Shown here: in pieces, positions 10,801 through 25,216 of the stretch
Layout of the letters: the number at the start of each line of letters is the position of its first letter
Position numbering within the stretch: position 1 is the stretch's first letter
Source of the DNA: Karalla daura
Taxonomy: Eukaryota; Chordata; Actinopteri; Chaetodontiformes; Leiognathidae
NCBI GenBank assembly: GCA_029224185.1
Contig: CM055188.1
Coordinates: 2,233,001-2,297,000 of the forward strand
DNA: 64,000 nt
Reading direction: 5' to 3'
Made by a program: the position numbers and the translations under genes
Notes under the pieces: generated by a model
Databases searched by the model: none
The model's input: the letters and a program-made list of their open reading frames with translations, nothing else
What the model was told of the DNA's origin: nothing

Positions 10801-11850
10801 GAATGCATTAATCTGTCTTTGAGCTGTCCTCTGGAGATCAATTAATGGTTCTCTTTTTTTTCAAAACGAATGGTATATTAAATTTAGTTAGCCAGTACGT
10901 TACTGGGTAACTAAGTATTTTATCTGCACAGATTTTAATAGCCTTCAACACAGAAGCCCATAATGTACAATAACAGGTCTTTGAAATTGTAGAAAATTTC
11001 AAGTTGCCTTTTAAAAAAATAATCCAGAGTGGTCCACAAATTTCCTGTTTAAAATTAAAAGAACAATAACATTCCTGGATGGTTAAGTCTATATCTGAAT
11101 TCATTTTAAGAAGTTGTAATTTGTTTACAGACACAAAATCCAAGGGGGTATAGCATCTCCAAAAAACAAACATCAAGCATCTCTACTGGACAAGCCAAAG
11201 CAAAGAAGGATGCTAAGGAGCAAATTTGTCTATGACTCACAGGTTATAACTGGATGAGCGGCATGGCTGCTATTAAAAACAAGGAAACACAACCATATAC
11301 ATAAACAAATATTAAACCTCTGAGTAACCAGCAGGGGATCTATTGTGTTGCGGTAATGCAGGCTCAGTGGGTGTGAGCACTGGCCATGTGCTCTGTTGAA
11401 CACAAGAGAGATAATCTCAGGAGCTGACCAAGCAGCAAATAAACTGTGGCTGCTGCTCTGAAGTCAGGTGCTCTGCAGTTGCTATTCTCACACAAGCCAG
11501 TACAGCCATGACCTGATTATCCAGTCAACGAGTCTGAATGAGTTGATAAGAAGATAAATAAGATGATAGGAACAGAAGAGAGAGGAGAAACACTGAGGGC
11601 TAATTGCCCTCAGTGTTTCTCCTCTCTCTTCTCCAGCTGGAATCAAAACCAATGTGAGAGAAAAAAAAGAGAAGTGCCTGAGGTCAAAGAAGTTCAAGAA
11701 AAGATAATGGAAAGCAAGAGGACAAAAAAGATGGAGTCCAATAGCACATAAGAAACTGGATGAGGGGATGAGGGAGGAGAGTGGAAAAACCTTAATGATG
11801 GCGTATGTGCATGTATGTGTGCGTGAAATGGGATTGTGCTCCTGTGTGGC

Positions 11851-11923
<73 letters not shown>

Positions 11924-14900
11924 GATGCTGGTAACCAGGCAGGGATGGACTTTGTCTCATGGGGATGTGGGGGGAGCGATCAGCAATGAATACAACCACA
12001 GCAAAACAAAAACGCAAAGCACTCTGCCTCACTCTGGCAGGGTCTCAAGCTCAGGCAGCACAGCCTTCCTGCTCCGTTGCTGCCAGATGCAACCTTGACA
12101 CCCACTTCTAGTTAGCGAAACTGCACCTGCTGCTGTTGTTCTTGTGATGACGGCAGTGGAAATGATTTGGGTTTTTCAACAGACTTTGGACTGATTGTAT
12201 AATCAAGCCTAGTTTGCTGATGAAAAATCAAATGTTTTACCTCTTCACACTTCGGAATACAGACTGAACTTTCTTGAAGGTAAATAGCTCACCTTGCACT
12301 CTTAAGCAACTTGTCTTCATGTATGCCACCTGTGTGTGTTTATATGTGTTGTATCAACAAAATGTGATCAAAAGAACACTGATTTTGGTTGAGGCAGCTC
12401 TACAAACATTGACAGCAATCAAGCAGCAAACTTATTTATATAGATGCTAAGCTGTTATTCCAAATGTAACTATTGCGTCATTTAATTAGAATGATACAGA
12501 GCCATGTGTCTGTACACACAGTTCTATCAAGACTCCAATGGATCTTTAATGTTATTCTGATCAAGATGGCTTTAACACATAAAGCAAAGGAGCTTGGGCA
12601 ACATGGAATTTAGGGATCTTCCCATACACAGTCTCTACTCTGAAAAGGTTTGCTTAAACACGGTTTAATCAAAATTTCAATGAACATGAGACTAGCAATC
12701 CACTCACGCAGCGTGCATTGGATTGCAGTGTTATTCTGCTTTATGGCTTATGTATATATGTGGCTAATATTTAGCAAGATGTAGACATTGCTGGAGTAAA
12801 TTCTTGGGCAGCTTCGATCATCAATACATGCTGTGTAGAAATCATAAACCAAAACTTTTCTAAAGGAGCCCAAATCTGATATCTTTCACTGAGAAAAAGA
12901 AAATAAAGCCCTTATGATATGGTATGTATGTTTATATTCTTTGATATCAATACAACTAAAGAGCCTACAAAATTTCATGGCTAAACTGTACAAAATTATC
13001 ACTAACTTTCTCCTGACAATCTCAGAGGGCCAGGGGGCTTTCTATCTCAATTATCTGTCCATCATCTTTCACAAATAAGTGTTAAATAAAAAGCAATAAA
13101 AAAGGTAAATAAGCAGAAGGATCCACACTCCAGTAGTTCCCGGTTTGAAGAGACATACTGGTACTTTTAAATTGATCCTGAAACTGGAAGCCAAGGCAAT
13201 AAGTGTAAAATGGGTGTGATGTGTGTCATTTTGCAAGATAAGGTCAGCAAGATGGCAGAAACATTCTAGACCATTTAGTGACTTGGTTTAAAACTGTGAT
13301 AACATACATATACATACACTTATCAAGTATCGAAAAGCTTATCCTATCTTAAATTTATAAATAAGGGTGGGTATCATTTGAGTTTTCTTGATTTTGATTG
13401 TGCTTTTCCATTCAAGCTTTCTCAAATCCTGAAGTAAAAGTAGAAGTAGTAGTAGAAGTAAAATGCAAATATGTGTATTCAGTGCACTGGAAAACTTACA
13501 GATTACTAAAAATAGGTTTATTTTGAACATTCAGTGGAGGTAAGCTTTTATTGAGTAATATTGACTGCAACACATGCCCATAACAAAACCAAATAAAACC
13601 ACAATCCGAGAGGTTATAGATTGATGCACTTTATACCATGGTCTGCCTGAATACTTCTGACAGGCAGTTATAAGTTAGCTAGCTCAAATAGTTAGTAACC
13701 ATGGTAACAGACTGGGAACATATGTTATTTTACATTGACATGACAGTAAGCAAAACAATGATTTTATGGTTTCTTTTAACCTACTGATAATAATGAAAGT
13801 TTACGATTGTATATGGACAATTATAAATGCTATCCCACATATTTGACCTCACCTTATGTCCCTTCAGAGGCCAAGAGCCCTACAACAAATAACTAATCTT
13901 TATGTCTTTATTGCAGGAGTTTTATCTGTGGTGGTGCTATCAGGATACACCGGAGCAAGGCTATTATGCGCCAACTTGGAGGGACAAAATTCAGCTTCCT
14001 GCTGTGCCTGGCAATAAGCATTATAATTTCTTTGGTGATTTATATGAGGACCAGGATCTCATCAGGCCTCAAACCCTTTGAGCCTCAAAGGTGTAGGCCC
14101 TTCTCTGCTGATTGTAAAACTTTTTTGCCTGGCCTGGAGTTGGGAGTAGAATGGCACCGTGAATGCCAGGTATGGTGACCTTTTTTAAAGTTGTTAGTTG
14201 CCTCCATTGGGGAGGAAGGACAAATAACACTCAGGAAAGGGAAACAAGTTAAGATTTGACCAATGTTGCTATGACACAATCATCAGCAGTGTTAATTTAT
14301 CTGTATATATTTTGTCTACAGGAGGAAAACTACATAAGGAACAGTCGCCTGCAGTGCTCCAATCTGACAAGAAACCTTCATTTCATCACCAGTCCTCTAA
14401 GCAGGGAGGAAGAGGACTACCCTTTAGCATTTATTTTAACTGTTCATAAGGAGCTGGAGCTTTTAGTGCGTCTCCTGCGGGCAATTTACATGCCTCAAAA
14501 TGTCTACTGCATTCATGTGGATGCTAAGGCTACATCGGAGTACAAAGCAGCTCTGCGGAGGCTTGTCGGATGCTTTAACAACATCTTCCTCTCCAGCCGC
14601 AGTGAGATGGTCACCTATGCTGGTTTTTCCCGCCTGCAAGCCGATTTAAACTGCATGAAGGACCTAGTGAAATCAAGTATAGGTTGGAGGAAGGTGGTCA
14701 ATCTGTGTGGCCAAGACTTCCCTGTCAAAAGCAACCTGGAGCTGGTGCAGTACATGCAGAGCAAAGAATGGAGGGACAAAAACATGACACCAGGAGTTAA
14801 GCAACCAGAGTCTATGATGTACAGGACACAACTCCAGCATGTGGAGATCCAAGGGTCACATGTAGCTGTGAGAGGGCTGGGACTAAAGAAAGGTCCTCCT

Positions 14901-17900
14901 CCACACAATCTGCAAATCTATTTTGGAACAGCTTACTATGCCCTCACAAGGGATTTTGTAGACTTTGTTCTGACAAGCAAAATTGCCTATGACCTCTTGG
15001 AGTGGTCCAAAGACGCATTCAGCCCAGATGAGCACTACTGGGTGACACTCAATCACGTCAAAGGTAACTAAGAGTTGTAAATGACACATAGCTATGCAGT
15101 AAACTCTACAACTCCTGAGATAACCTTTTTTTCTAAGCTGTATTAAGATTTCATGTTCAGTCAATTATCCTGATTCAGGTGTCGGCAGCAGTAGTTTGAG
15201 CAGGGATGCCCAGACATTCTTCTCCCCAGCTACTTCCATCAACTCCTCTGGGGGGATCCCAAGGTGTTCCGAGGCCAACCAAAGGATATCATTTCTCCAG
15301 GGAGCTCTGGGTCTGCCTCTGGGTCTCCACCCAGATGGACATACCTGGAACACCTCGCTGGAAAGGTGTCCAGGGGGCATCCTAACCAGATGCTAAAACT
15401 ATCTCAGCTAGCTCTATTCAACGTGGAAGATATGAAAGAGGGAAGACCCCAGCTAAACCTGCGAAGAACTTGTACTCGTGATCTTATCCTTTAGGTCATT
15501 AGCAACAGCAACTGAGCTTTTCCAAAATGGAGAGCTTTGTCTTGTTGCTCATTTCTTCCTTCACCACCATGGATCACCAATGACCACATTACTGTGGATG
15601 CTGCCCCTGATCCGCCCGTTCCAGTTTTCCCTCGCTCGAGAATAAGACCCTGAGTTAGTGGAACTCCATTGCTTGAGGAAGGGACTCCTCTCCTAACTCT
15701 AGCCCTACCTGGAGTGAGCACACACACCCTTTTTCTGCTAAGAGCCACAAGCTCAGACTTTGAGGTCCCGATTTTCATCCCAGTCACTTCACACTGAGCT
15801 GCAAACTGCTCCAGTGTTCAACAAGGCCAGTAGGACCATGTCATCTGCAAAAAGCAATCGGAATCCTAAGGTCACCTAGCCTGACACCTTTGACCACTTG
15901 GCTGTGCCTAAGGATTTCGTCCGTAAAATTTGCCAAAAGGTTGCCACTGTTCTAAACGGAGCAGTGGCTCTATTCAGAACGGTGGCAACCTTGGTCCAAC
16001 TGCAACTAGGAACAAGACTGACCCACTGCGGGCAATGTAAGCCAGACTGATTCCGTTAACACAGACACTGGGAGGCCTGTAGCAAGCTTCATAAGCCTTC
16101 TCCAGGTCCACAAAACACGTAGACTGGTGGACTCCCATGCTCCCTCAAGCAACTTGGCAAGAGTATATAGTTGGTCCAGAATTTCACAACCAGGGCATAA
16201 ACCACATTGTTCCCCCTGGATTTGAGGTTCAACTAACAGCCAGACTCTCCTCTCCAGTACCTTGGTATGGACTTTCCCTGGAAAGCTGAGTAGTGTGATC
16301 CCTCAATAGATGAAACACACTCTCTGCTTCCCGATTTTAAAAAAAGGAAATGCGACCCCAGCCACTGTAGAGGCACTATACCCATAATCTGCACAATGTT
16401 ACAGTTGCATGTTAGCTATGACAGCCCTAATGTCCCCAATGTCCAGAGTCTAGAGATACTCAGGGCAGATTTCATCAACTCCCGGGGCTGTGCCACTATG
16501 GAGTTATATAACAGCCACAACAACTTGAGCCCCAGGGATAAGTAGACCCAGCTCCAAGTCATCTGCCTTTGTTAAGTAAATAATGCAAAGGGTCACATTC
16601 CTCCCCTGAGACATCAAATGCCACTGAAAGATTTCCTCCATGTTCTCACCATATCTTTCCCACAGCCTTGTTGTTTGCTGAAGCTATGCATTGCTTTGCC
16701 AGCTGGTATTCCTCAGCTGCCTCTGGACTCCTACAGGGCGTTGCCCTGTAGGAGCCCCTTTGTGAGCCTGACGGCATGCCTCACCTCTGCAGCAGAAGGT
16801 TGGGAGATAAAGACCCCAGTATGCTACTGTGCCACGAGTCTCCAGCATGGTTCTGCACCAGCTCTGTAATGTTCCGCCCGACCACATGGGGGTGGTACAA
16901 GACCCCCCCCAGAGCAGATGAAGAAGAGCATCATCTTAAAATACGCTGACATTTGAAAACATATATAATAAATTATATATATACCTAGAGTAGGAGCCAT
17001 TCCAAACTTGCCCACGTGAAGTGACTGGTTCTTAGCTATTTCTTAGCTGGATGCCGACAAGTTGGGGGGAAATTAATGACTAGAAACTGATTGAAAATGC
17101 CCCTAAGCAGCCAGAGTGAAAGCCAGCGGAAATAACCACCAAGTTTATCACCAGGAGGAGCAGTGATCATGGCCTAGTGCCTCCACCCGCCCCAAAGGCC
17201 GACAGCCCAGGGGGAAACACTGACAAACATTGCGTAAATAGGCTGAGGTGTGTTTATGCTTCCTGAGCTGCCTACTGAGAGGTAGTGGCACAAGCGAAAG
17301 TGAAACACCACAACAAGATGAAACATACTGTATCTGTAGATTTGACATGCATTCCTCACGAAAATCTGAAATTACACAAAATGTCTGATGTAAAAGCCAC
17401 TTTTCGGTCCACATGAAGTGAACTCGATCATTGACTGACTACAACCTGCTCTGAAAATGCCCATTATTTGTCATTATTTCTAATTGAATGTGAAAAAGTT
17501 ACAGCTGTACCCTGTTGAGCAACAACAGCAGAATAGTAATATCCCCAGTTTTGATCACATTTTGATGATTGCAAATGTCAATTGGAAGAGAAAGAACTAC
17601 AGTGGTTACGGTAAGAATCCTTTGTTAAGGCAGGTGCTTGGTACTTAGACCAACAGACAATGAGCAAACGCAACCACAACAAAAGAGCTGGCAATGCAAC
17701 TGCTCCAATACCAGCATGGAGGACAACTCATTTGGTTTACTATATTTTCATTTCTGTTCACCCTGGAGGATATACAGTAAGTTACATTTAAATAAATTGA
17801 AATGTAAATCAAATTCCATGCAACAAAATCATGTACATGATCTGCAGTCAAAGATAAGACAAGAATAACCATTTTTGCTTCTTTTTTTTACTATGCCCAC

Positions 17901-20900
17901 CTCCATTCCTTATATTACATTTAAAACTTTTGGTAGTCATGGAGTGCCAAACAAGCTAAATGGGATTCAATTCTGGTGACTCTGGTGGTGTTCCAGTTGA
18001 TCCCCTCAGTTGCCATGTATGCTTCAGCAGCGGTGTGTTTAGGATCATTGTCCTGGACGAAGCAATGATCTCAACCAAAATATGTTCTTATGTGTGGTGC
18101 AGCATGTTCTTTAATGATGGTATTTTCAAAGTATTTCCAATCAGTATTTCAGCCCATGGGACTGCACTTGCTGGGAAATCATACCCAAAAATGAAGCTTT
18201 GGCGGGTGTTTTGGCTGAGCATTGGCAATGAAGTATCCCAGGATCAATGATAGACTAAGGAGTCCCTGCAAAGCTGACCCTGCAGCACAGTGCCTTGGCT
18301 ACTGGGGCTGATGCATGTTTACACATGCACTTCTTTTTTTTTTTCCTTTCTCTTTTTTCCTTTCTTTCTGTTCTCTTACCACTTAAGTAAAGCAGTACTT
18401 TGTGCTTTGCTTTCAAATATACATAAGAGGGTATTTTTGCTACTGTAGCTCAAAACTTAAACATTTTCACTTCCAACTAGAATGATAAATAAAATACTGG
18501 GCACTTTCAGAGTAGTTAGACGACCCCAAACTAAGCGTTGACCAAGTAACTAAACACCCTAGACTGGGAGAGTGGGGGGTCAGTAACTCTACAGGAGCAG
18601 CAGCAGGGGACTATTAAGGCCAGCACAAGCTTGCACGGCTTTGGCTGCGTGGCTCGCAAAAACATGACGCGCGGCCAAAGTGCTGCCGTGCGGCCCGTTT
18701 TGCGTCGCTCAAAAGTTGAGACCTTGCGGTTTTGGTCGCGTCAGTCGCACATGCGCCCTGTCGAACTTGCTACACCAGTACGTGGAGTCCGGGGGTTAAA
18801 ACCCCGTCAGATGAAAGACGTGTTAAGGAAGTCTGCCGCAAAGACGGTTTCCATTGTGCAAAGTCACGGTGTGAGATAGCAGAGACGCTAGGGCGGGAGG
18901 AGCATTTGTGTCGCCGATAGAGCGGTTACCTGTGTTTCTCACACACACACACACACACACACTGACAGCGGTGCATCTGCGCGCTGTATTTAGCGGCATA
19001 TCTGCGTACATAGGATACAGACAAATGCACAGAAAAACATACATTGAGGGACGATTCTTCCGGGACATTCAGTGTCCCGAGAGAATTTAATGTTTTTTTC
19101 CCCAGGACAGTCAGTGAAAACCGGGACAGGTGGCAACACAATACTAGAGCTATCAGAGTTGTTTGCATCTCGTTCTCCTTCGTGCACTCCGGGGGCAGGA
19201 CAGGCCTGTGTATAGATTGGTACACCCCCCTTGTGGTGGCCAAGAACATTACAGAGCTCGGAAGAATGGTCGCAGAAGTATGGTCGAAGCAGGGCGGGCG
19301 GCACGCCGCGCGGTGAGCCGCACAGTCACGGAAGCTTGTGCCGGCCTTTAGATGGGAACACAGCCGCTACCCACTCCCCCACAAATAGCTCTCTGAACAC
19401 AACCACCTTTCAATGCCACCACATTCTCACAAACCCTCCCCCCTCACTAGTGAGCTTTGTGTATTTTGAGTAGTCTGTTGTGTAGTTGTGAGAGGGGCGT
19501 TTGTAGCTACAAGGTTTGCATTTAAAATAGACACGCCCAGGTGGGGGGACTCCAACTGCTGAAACTTGGTGGGAAACCAGTTGGAAATGGTAGGGGAACC
19601 TGTTGGCTCACAGCTGAGATGGCAAGTTTTGAATGGCTCCTACTGTATGGTGACAATATTTTGAATTGATTACTTGGGGTGGGGTGTTACTGGGTCAAAA
19701 GCAGTGTCTGCTGTGCTCTCTATCCCTATCTCTCTCCCCCCTTGTGTACAAGTCGCAGGGCCACACATAGGACAGTCTGTGTGAAGTGCCAGTCAATTGA
19801 AAAACTGACACTTTAATGAGTCATGTCAGTAAAAGAACATATACAAGAGTGGACATTTTGTCACCGTATTTAAAAACACAGATCCATAGCACTTTGCTGC
19901 TTCAAATGTACAATGAGTACAGATGAAGCAGCGTCCATATTTGTCAATATCTCTCGTCTGATGCATGTGAAAAAACCAACAACAAACTGTTTCGTGGGGG
20001 GATGCACAAATCCATCTGCGCACCACCCTAAAACGGTGCAGACCAATGTCTGTGGCGATTTTACAGCATACTGGGGCCTTAACTGCCACAACCATCACCA
20101 ATGTTCCCAGCAGACCCTCACTGTTCGTTAGCCAGTTCTGTCTGGCATTTTCCCCTGCCACCTGATGCTACTCACCATCAGCTGGTGAACTTTAAAACAT
20201 AAGCAGAGACTCGGAGTAATATAAGTGAGCCCACTTCAGCCCTCCTCCTCTCACCTGGTGCAACTCCAGCAAGTGTTCAGCCCCCATCGAGATAGCTGGT
20301 TCTGGAACCAGAGCTGTCTGTAAGGGTAAGCCAAACTACATCTAGTCAGAACTCCTCAACCTCCTGCACACTTTCGGGCTCCTTACCCACCAGACAGGAG
20401 ACATTCCATGTCCCTGCAGTCAACCTCTGCAACCTGGATCAGATCACCAAGGCATCTGTCTTTTGCTGCTGCCCAATCCACAATGGCACAGTGTACGACT
20501 TCAGGTTTACATCAGCTTTGCAATGACCAGGATGGAAGACTTCCTTAATGGCTGTAAAAGGGTACATTATCTCTTTATTGATACTTTTGTGGAAAAATCC
20601 TTGATCTGTCTGGAAATTTTGAAAAGCAACTGGAGCAGGTACCAAGAGTTTACTATCAGCAGAGAAGAAAGACAACACACTCTAACCACAACCAGCCGAT
20701 CAGAGGATTGCTTCCCTGAGAAAGAGGTCACAGTGCATTTTATCCTGACCCAGGAACAAACACCAAAGTGAGAAAACCATTTGGGCACAATGACCAGATA
20801 TTCAGGAGCTGAGGAATATTTAACAACTACTGTCCTTGGAGAAGGACACTTTCATGGGCATAACAAAGGAGGTGTGGAGGAGCAGGGAATGATCTTACAG

Positions 20901-23900
20901 TTGAGTTCCTGACTCTTTAATGGCTGCAGCTCACAAGTTCAGGCTCCAAGTAAAGAATACTAAGATCAATCGAATGTTCCTAAATGCATGTGAAATTTCC
21001 ACCACAATACTTGTTCCTGCTTCTCTGTTAATATGACACAGAGGGCATGCTGTCACCTTGACAACATTGCTTTCCTTTCGCACTTTGGCACATCTTTATT
21101 TGCTTAGATTTTTGAAAACTGTTTATCATTTTCATTCACACTTCATAATTTTGTGCTACTTTGTGTTGGTCTATCACAGAAAATCTGAATAATATACATT
21201 TAAGTTTGTAGTTAAAAAGACTAGGGTATACTTTTGTGCAACGCATGGTGTACACCGCGTGGTGGCCTCCTGTGTTCTGTGCCACGACAGGGGCAATACA
21301 AGTGTGTCTAGTTTATATATAAACTATAAACTATATACTGTATATATACATATGGTGACCATATTTTTATTTTGATTATTTGGGGTGGGGTGCTACTATG
21401 TCTACAATGCGCTCTCTCTCTCTGTCCCCATATGTGTGAGTCACAGGGCCACACAAACAAGACAGCCTGTGCAAAGCCCCAGTCAATTGAGAAGCAACAT
21501 TTCAGTGAATTTAAGCTTTGAATAAAGAGGACATGTCTGGGCAAAATTGGCCCTTTTGTCACCATACTGAAAAACATGGATCCATAGCATTTCAGTCTTT
21601 TTGACAAGGGAATGAGGAGTATGCATGAAGCAGGGTCCTTGTTCACTGATGTAAACAAAGAACTACAGCTTCTTCTTGGTGGCCATGAGAGCTCTTCCAG
21701 GTTGTCAACAGGGTTTTGACTACTGGACTCCACCTACTAGTGTGGTAAGTTCAGTAGGGCACGAGCGAAAAACACACTTTGTCGTGGGGTCTCATATTTT
21801 TGCCTGCACATGACATGGTGTGCGACATAAAAAAATGAGATTAAGATCAAGAGGTATGAACACTTTTTCAAGAAACTGTAGTTGGGCATACGGACGACAA
21901 TTATGTCTTGCTGTTTCAGTGTTATAAGAGAAAACATTTTAAATATGTAAACTGTTAATTTGCATAATTGTCTTTCCAACATAGATTTGAAAGCAGTACA
22001 AAGCCACTTCCCTGCAGTTTTCTAAAGGAAGCAGCTGGCTAGGACTGTGAACCACCCAGTCGATGTAACACAGCCGTACAGTTGAAATTAATCCTGATAA
22101 CTCAGCGAGGTGCGTAATCAGGTTTCATTTTGATTTATGTGTTTGAAGATGCTCCAGGCAGCAACACTGATGGAGACTGGGCGGGAAACATCCGGACAAT
22201 CAAGTGGAAGGACCAAGAGGGATTGGTTCACAATGGCTGCAAAGGTACAGCAGAGAAGTGCATGCATAGTAATGAGGTGCTATTTCACTGACCAATTACA
22301 GTAAAACAAGTCTTAAAATATGGAAAACTGAAAGCTACATTTAAAATGCAACATTGCAAATTATTTTCTTTAACCATTAACCAAACTGAAATCGATTCTA
22401 TCCAGAGGAATGCATTACTTACAGTCCTACACCAACATCACATGACTACCTCCATAGTTGAGAAATGTACATACAACAAAAGATGAGAGCATTTATATGA
22501 TAAGACTTCACAAGACTTAGTTTTATATGAACCTTTTTCTGTTGCAATATAATACACAATACTGTATTGTTGCAGTACGACCCAAACTCAGTGTCACAAA
22601 AACTCTTTTGAAGGATCAGATATTCAAGGATCAGAAGTCAAACATCTAACATATAAAGCACAAGTACAAAATTGTTATCATTTTTTCAGGGTATTATGTT
22701 CGAAACATCTGCATCTATGGAATGGACGACCTTCCATGGATCATCAACAAGAACAGCATGTTTGCCAATAAGTTTGAAAGTAATAGCTTTCCTGAAACAC
22801 TGGACTGCCTGGAGCAGTGGCACAGGAACAAGGTGTTGCGCCAGGCAACTGTTCCCATACAGCCATCATGGCTGCTTGCTACATGGAGCAATTCAAGCGA
22901 CGGCAGTGTTTGAGCATGAATTTGCTGTTACCCTAAACAGACATCAGCCTTACATGCAGTTCAATTTATTTGCATTTGTTAAATGACTGGAAGTCAAAAA
23001 TGAACTGTCACACAACACATGTATCAAATGTACCAAATAACTGAATATTAATTTGAACAAATTAATACTGTTTGTCCATCTGATCTACTCATGCTTAGAA
23101 GTTATTGATATTAAAGATATTAGGTTAGGAAATGCTTTTAAAAATATTAAAATTTGATAAATTATGCAAGAACAGTGAAAACAAAAAAAGATGTTGCCTT
23201 AAACATTTATTTGCAAGTTTAATTTGAACAAGTGGTGTGATGAATGTTTTACTGGCTTTAACATATTTATTTAGTTTGTCTCCACTGTGTAGCTGAGTGT
23301 AGCTGGGTGCAAATAAAATGTGATCGAGACATCCCAGTGCAGTGCCTTCATTAAGAAGACCTAATTGCCTCAACTCACTGCTACTTCGTAAGAGCATGTG
23401 ATTGAGAAACGACCAGCTATAAATAGACATAGCTTGTTAATCATTAGTGCGAGGGAGAGAGTAGGGAGGGAGCACTATTATTCTTCTGCATGTTGGTTCT
23501 TATCATTATGGTAAAAATTTTGACAAACAACTTGTCAAAAATGCTTGATTGAACACACACAAATGATAGATCAAAACACTTGGCTCGGCCCAAAGAAGAG
23601 TGCTATTTTTTTTCTCAACAAAATTCCCTTGCCAGCGCTGACTCGCGACCGTTGGCAAACGATCCAGAATGTGGACAAGTTATGGCATGTTCCTGAAACT
23701 CTCCCAGAAGTGCTGGGTCAGATTCCCAATTCTACTCAGTTTTTTGGCCCCGGAGGAACCAAATAGTGAACAGCTCCTTCTAAAATAAAAAAAAAAAACA
23801 AACATATCAAAATGGACTTCCTGCTGGGTTGAGGATGAGGCTTCATGAGGATTTTTTGAACGCCTCAGCATGTTCTATAACCCCACCAATGCATGTAGAA

Positions 23901-25153
23901 GAAACTGGGAAGACTTTAAAATGTGAACATGTTGGCCATTTTCAATGTTTTCATATTCAAACTCTTTTCTGAACTTTACATCACAATGCTATTTAGGTGA
24001 TCTTATACAATATGAAGTTGATGAGATGAAATCTCTAGGTGGACTCGGGTGACAAGTGATGTATTGAAATAGCGACACTTAACAATTTAAAACAAAACGG
24101 CCAACTTCCTGTCCAGTTCTGACCATCAGCGCAAGATACTTTTCTGTGTCTTGATAAACTGTAAAAGTCCACAAATTGCATCTTTCAACTCCACAAAAAC
24201 CTTCATGGAGAGGGGTTTTTGAAACTTTCAAGGTGGCACTATAGAGTGTTTTTGCAAGGCCCATTGCGAAGGCCATTACCTGGCTGTTCAGGCATACAAC
24301 GCAATTAGGTTCAGCAATTTTGAAGCTTCTATGATGAAGTGCCTGCCCCGAAGAGCATTTTGAAATACTGATGATGAATGACCAAACTTGGGAAGTTAGT
24401 TATATCAGGCCATTAAGGATGGAGCCCTCGTCATATCCAACAAGTTTCAAGGTGCCATAAACATGTATGTGGGCATGAGTGTCATTCAAAGTGAAAGAGC
24501 GTAAAAATAAACTTCATAAAAAAATTGTCACATCCTGGCAACCATGCCCTTTGAGCTACTTTTGATATGTGTTAGTCATCATGCTCTCTAGATGATCTGT
24601 ACCGCACCTAATTTGAATTTAATCAGGCAAAAGCCCTAGGAACAACTCCTTCAGAAAGACAAGACAAAGAAGTCAAAATGGCTGACTTCCTGCTGGGTTG
24701 GGGGCATGGCTTTGTTGTTCGGACCCTAATAAAGAAAAAAGGGAAACACTACAGATTTAATAGGGTACTTGTAACTTTGTTGCTCGGATCCTGATTAATG
24801 GTGAAAAGATACAGGCACTCATCCTAGTATAGGGCTCTGCCAGGGGCCATACCAGGGGCCCAACCAGAAGAAGTGCCTTTAAAATTAATGGGAAAAGGTT
24901 GGAAAACCCCCAATTAGGGACCATGCCAAGGGCCCCAGCAAAACCATTGGATCTGAAATGGGACACAATAAACCATAACACCACCAGGGGCCCTGTGCCA
25001 ATTATTCTTTCAATTCTGGGGAGGCCAAAAAATGCCATCTTTAATCTATGGGGATATTAAAATGAAAAGAACTGAAAATCCAGTTCACCTGAAGTTCATC
25101 TAAATTTAAATATGGTGATGAAATTGTGGTCTGTTTATATTGTTTTCAGTATA

Positions 25154-25216
<63 letters not shown>

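Larger units (their letters stand above)
9952..13965. other. rtf2 intron 5, part upstream of gcnt7
   Basis: Mostly AT-rich unique sequence without recognised genes. It contains a perfect hairpin (11574-11632), a (GT)35 tract (11853-11922) and a moderately GC-rich stretch near 12020-12170 that could hold an upstream gcnt7 promoter or non-coding exon; that is only inference. A splice acceptor (TTTATTGCAG, AG at 13915-13916) sits 49 bp before the gcnt7 ATG. Confidence 0.5.
15166..16800 (-). mobile_element. Non-LTR retrotransposon (LINE) copy 1, 3' part, decayed
   Basis: The minus strand near 15380-15165 encodes a LINE ORF2 end: RPRGRPRAPWRNDI..LASEHLGIPPEELMEVAGEKNVWASLLKLL. Between 15490 and 16560 the sequence parallels the second copy at 56555-59100 (for example the segments around 16255-16340 and 58255-58345, and the MKIGTSKSELVALSRK frame near 15780). 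It has many stops and frameshifts. The clade is not fixed (Rex/RTE-type or related fish LINE). Transcription would be antisense to gcnt7. Confidence 0.75.
15064..22148 (+). other. gcnt7 intron 3 (about 7 kb), repeat-filled
   Basis: It begins GTAACT and ends TTTGAAG before exon 3. It holds a minus-strand LINE (15166-16800), a DNA-transposon remnant (17940-18300), a Harbinger MITE (18617-19347), two repeat D copies and a LINE endonuclease fragment (20220-20460). No host exon was recognised inside. 16870-17940, 20470-21340 and 21810-22148 show nothing identifiable. Confidence 0.75.

Noticed and set aside
11768..12098. Open frames made of Cys-Val or Thr-His repeats
   Set aside because: They are translations of the (GT)35 microsatellite and not genes. 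The same holds for frames over the (AC)n tract at 25155.
13966..22913. Calling the glycosyltransferase GCNT2 (I-branching enzyme)
   Set aside because: GCNT2 also has short last exons, but the short exon 3 sequence and the location inside rtf2 both favour GCNT7. Kept as the alternative.
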